From: Alphaproteobacteria bacterium UBA998
GTDB lineage: Bacteria > Pseudomonadota > Alphaproteobacteria > Rickettsiales > UBA998
DNA: 64,000 bases
Reading direction: 5' to 3'
Assembly (NCBI GenBank): GCA_002291925.1
Contig: DBAY01000026.1
Span: 1-64,000 of the forward strand
Shown: positions 62,052 through 64,000 of the stretch, piece by piece
How positions within the stretch are numbered: position 1 is the first letter of the stretch
Layout: the number at the start of each line of letters is the position of its first letter
Made by a program: the position numbers and the translations under genes
Notes under the pieces: model-generated
What the model saw: the letters and a program-made list of their open reading frames with translations, nothing else
What the model was told of the DNA's origin: nothing
Database searches by the model: none

Positions 62052-62126
62052 TGGTGCCGCTAGGGTGAATCGAACACCCGACCCCGTCATTACCAATGAC
62101 GTGCTCTACCTCTGAGCTATAGCGGC
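62052..62126 (-). tRNA. tRNA-Thr (GGT)
   Basis: On the minus strand a cloverleaf folds from GCCGCTA to TAGCGGC (7-bp acceptor), with AGCTCAG in the D-arm, anticodon GGT in the loop TTGGTAA and TTCGATT in the T-loop. The discriminator A and the CCA end are encoded. Confidence 0.96.
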
Positions 62127-62188
62127 CCGAAGGTGGCGCAATCTGCCACATCGACCAAAGCTTGGCAAGTATGGATTTGGAGAGGCTC

Positions 62189-62332
62189 ATGGCCGAGAAT
62201 ACACCAGTACCACCTGCCCGCCCAGCGGGACGCAGCATCAATGAAAAGCGGCAGGAGGAGCTGCAAAAGCGCCTGCGTGAAAATCTTCGCCGACGCAAAA
62301 AACCGTCGCCGCCGGCGAAAACGTCATCGTAA
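62189..62332 (+). CDS. Small basic protein (47 residues)
   Basis: ATG at 62189 with GGAGAGG 4-10 nt upstream. The product begins MAENTPVPPARP and its second half is a strongly basic helix (QEELQKRLRENLRRRKK), resembling small conserved alphaproteobacterial proteins with an R-L-R-E-N-L-x-R-R-K core, often found near murA. The function is unknown; the basic helix could bind nucleic acid. Confidence 0.7.
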   Translation: MAENTPVPPARPAGRSINEKRQEELQKRLRENLRRRKKPSPPAKTSS

Positions 62333-62379
62333 TGACACGCTTTACGGTTATAATCAGCGTCTAATCACAGGGCTGTCGC

Positions 62380-62655
62380 TTGGACCGCAAGCAGAAACTA
62401 CGTCTGATCTATGAGCGCAATAAGCGCCACCAGCTGATCTTTCAGCATGCTGACCAGCATCAGCAGGCCCGCGATGCTGCCCGCGCAGCCGAGGAGGCCC
62501 GCCTTGCCCAGCCTACCACCGAAGGGGAAGCCGCCGAAGTGTGGAGCGCACGCACACAGGAAATCCGCAACAAGCTCACCGGCCGCAAACGTATGGCGCG
62601 CGAGCGCTGGAACCGCTTTGCCGGCACGGCAGGCGGCGGTGGCCGGGGGCTTTAG
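62380..62655 (+). CDS. Small charged helical protein
   Basis: 91 residues from TTG 62380; no in-frame ATG lies near the 5' end. Highly charged, with a predicted long helix or coiled coil (QHQQARDAARAAEEARLAQ) and a Gly-rich tail. Not recognised. The 47-residue gene ends 47 bp upstream, so both may be cotranscribed. Its stop overlaps the stop of the convergent SDR gene by 4 bp. Moderate confidence that it is translated. Confidence 0.5.
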   Translation: MDRKQKLRLIYERNKRHQLIFQHADQHQQARDAARAAEEARLAQPTTEGEAAEVWSARTQEIRNKLTGRKRMARERWNRFAGTAGGGGRGL

Positions 62656-63398
62656 GCCTTCATCTTCGGCATCACGCGGCTAAGGCCACCATCCACCGCG
62701 ATCACCTGCCCGGTGATCCAATCATTGGCCGGATCCAGCAGCCAGCAGACCGCCGAGGCGATATGCTCAGGCTGACCAAGCCGCCCCAGCGGATGCATGG
62801 CCTGCGACACTTTGCGCGAGGCCTCGTTGGCGGTGAGTGTAGCGGTGAGCGGCGTCTCGGTGAGGCCCGGTGCCACCACGTTGAAGCGCAGATTGGCCCC
62901 GGCATAGGTCGCCGCCGCCGATTGCGCCAAGCCGATGATGCCCGCCTTGACGGCGGCAATAGCCTCGTGGCTCGCCAGCCCGTGCAAGGCGGCGGTAGAA
63001 GAGATCAGCACCACCGAGCCGCCCGTGCGGCCCATATATTTGCCCGCCGCGCGCACCGTGGCAAAGGCCGGGCCAAGATTGGCGCGCACCGTGGCGTGAA
63101 ACTCTTCTTCCGTAGTCAAATGCGCCGGTTTGAGCAGAAGCGATCCCGCATAGCACACCACCCCGTCCACCCCGCCCATGGCTTGCGATGCAGTCTCGAA
63201 AGCTGCGTCTACATCCGAGAATGAGGAAAGGTCCGCGCAGACCGAACCGGACACCCCATGCGCTGACAGTATGGCCAGCTTTTCCTGCGAGCGCGCCGTG
63301 ACATGAATTTTTGCTTCCATCGTCTGCAGGCGATGAAGCGTGGATTGCGCAATGCCGCTTCCCCCCGCCAGCAGCAAGTAACGTTGCGGATGATGCAT
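62652..63398 (-). CDS. SDR family protein lacking the catalytic tyrosine
   Basis: 248 residues. Rossmann start YLLLAGGSGIAQSTLHRL, NAG-like region VCYAGSLLLKP, catalytic Ser region VVLISSTAALHG and the C-terminal VVAPGLTETPLTATL. The usual YxxxK is I-A-A-V-K: the lysine is kept but the tyrosine is isoleucine. A group of SDR proteins with IAAxKAG exists, so the change may be ancestral. Classical SDR chemistry looks unlikely. The substrate is unknown. Confidence 0.8.
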   Translation of the reverse strand: MHHPQRYLLLAGGSGIAQSTLHRLQTMEAKIHVTARSQEKLAILSAHGVSGSVCADLSSFSDVDAAFETASQAMGGVDGVVCYAGSLLLKPAHLTTEEEFHATVRANLGPAFATVRAAGKYMGRTGGSVVLISSTAALHGLASHEAIAAVKAGIIGLAQSAAATYAGANLRFNVVAPGLTETPLTATLTANEASRKVSQAMHPLGRLGQPEHIASAVCWLLDPANDWITGQVIAVDGGLSRVMPKMKA

Positions 63399-63579
63399 TT
63401 ATTCCTCACTCATTAGAACATACTTATATGATTGCACAGGCACTTCTGGCAAGCATATCAATCATTCGTCCGGCTTTACCCACGTCAGTTTTGTTGCTTG
63501 GAAAGGATAAAAAATCTTTTTGAGAAGATCTCTCTCAAGCACTTTAAGGCTTTGTTAAGGTGTAACGTCCATAAGTGAT

Positions 63580-63595
63580 TGTGTGCGCGCACACA
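63580..63595. promoter_or_regulatory. 16-bp perfect palindrome upstream of the prepilin gene
   Basis: TGTGTGCGCGCACACA, 37 bp before the ATG at 63633. Could be an operator in the leader or core promoter of the pilin-like gene. No matching protein is known from the window. The rest of the 234-bp gap (63399-63632) shows nothing else. Confidence 0.35.
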
Positions 63596-63632
63596 GCGCA
63601 TGCTAACGAGAGTGCATAATAAAGGAGAGTTT

Positions 63633-64000
63633 ATGAACCCTACGTCTCAACCCACTAGCCGATCAGGTTTTACCCTGATCGAATTGTCCATCGTACTCGT
63701 CATTATCGGTCTTATCGCCGGGGGCGTACTGGTGGGTCAGGATATGATCAAGGCCGCGCAAGTACGCAATACCACAAGCCAACTCGCAAGCTACAACACT
63801 GCTGCCAACACGTTCCGTGATAAATACGGGGCCCTGCCGGGCGATTTGACTCCAGCCCGCGCCACACAGTATAACTTGCAAACGCGCGCCGGCACAGCCG
63901 GTCGGGGCGATGGCAATGGTGTTCTGGAAGGTGGTGCAGCCGGATTAAACAGTGCCAGTGGTGAAACCATCTTGTTCTGGCGAGATCTTTCAGACGTATC
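63633..64000 (+). CDS. Type IV pilin-like / pseudopilin protein (3' end beyond window)
   Basis: At least 122 residues, open to the window edge. AAAGGAGAG lies 4 nt before the ATG. A 12-residue leader ends at the prepilin peptidase site, with cleavage in SG/FTLIELSIVLVIIG and E5 of the mature protein conserved; the hydrophobic alpha-1 helix follows. Later KYGALPGDL is a motif of some alphaproteobacterial pilin-like proteins. Major pilin versus pseudopilin cannot be told without the neighbours to the right. Confidence 0.88.
   Translation, partial: MNPTSQPTSRSGFTLIELSIVLVIIGLIAGGVLVGQDMIKAAQVRNTTSQLASYNTAANTFRDKYGALPGDLTPARATQYNLQTRAGTAGRGDGNGVLEGGAAGLNSASGETILFWRDLSDV

Noticed and set aside
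62052..62126. tRNA gene as an attachment site for an integrated element
   Set aside because: No integrase, no direct repeat of the tRNA 3' end and no phage or plasmid genes nearby.

Overview
The window looks like a free-living alphaproteobacterium of fairly high GC. The evidence is gene content and order: a TrcR/DUF1013 regulator, a DUF1192 protein, a class I PHA synthase, and the long cluster yebC-ruvC-ruvA-ruvB-ybgC-tolQRAB-pal-cpoB-tilS-ftsH-glmM-thiD, which runs almost uninterrupted on the minus strand from about 42.8 to 25.9 kb. I cannot assign an order or family. The genome is rich in short dispersed palindromic repeats. Several genes without recognisable relatives sit inside otherwise conserved clusters.

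Layout. 0-5.3 kb: glpX and hom (4-bp overlap) and an AlaC-type aminotransferase with a Pro/Ala/Met-rich lipoprotein, split by a divergent bfd gene with a Fur-box-like site. 5.4-10.6 kb: phaC with a readable promoter, an unknown membrane protein, a gamma carbonic anhydrase-like protein, a PEBP protein and argC. 10.7-13.2 kb: a GDPD phosphodiesterase, rpsI-rplM and a PAS_5-like protein. 13.2-20.7 kb: pstCAB and phoR, separated by an XRE-like reading frame that continues in frame, past one amber codon, into a long unknown reading frame. 20.8-25.2 kb: a patatin, DUF1192, a quinone oxidoreductase, trcR and hldE. 25.2-42.8 kb: rpmE, thiD, glmM, ftsH, tilS, the Tol-Pal envelope system, RuvABC and YebC, with orphan genes and a small GIY-YIG gene inserted. 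42.8-47.1 kb: an unknown protein and the GDP-mannose pair manC/manB. 47.4-51.8 kb: mreC-mreD-mrdA-rodA, the cell elongation unit. 51.8-61.4 kb: an adhesin locus. 61.4-64 kb: a decayed outer-membrane gene, tRNA-Thr, two small proteins, an SDR and the start of a prepilin-like gene.

The most interesting region is 51.8-61.4 kb. It holds a two-partner secretion pair, TpsB and TpsA. TpsA ends in two cysteines (C1286, C1304) preceded by a di-alanine Pro-Ala-Ala-Gly site. Next to it is a LapG-type periplasmic cysteine protease with a complete Cys-His-Asp triad. Divergent from the protease is a membrane sensor with a periplasmic domain, a PAS domain and an HD-GYP domain that has lost its metal and signature residues. 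This matches the logic of the Pseudomonas CdrA/CdrB-LapG-LapD adhesin-release system, but with a degenerate HD-GYP protein where LapD (degenerate GGDEF-EAL) would be expected. No LapD-like gene is seen in the window.

Other notable points: ruvC appears to start with ATT. Three intergenic spacers (before phoR, ruvA and ruvC) consist wholly or largely of short tandem repeats in inverted arms that run from the upstream stop codon up to or close to the start codon. A palindromic repeat is translated in the N-terminus of PstA. A composite repeat occurs directly downstream of glpX, hldE and tolA, always in the same orientation relative to the gene.
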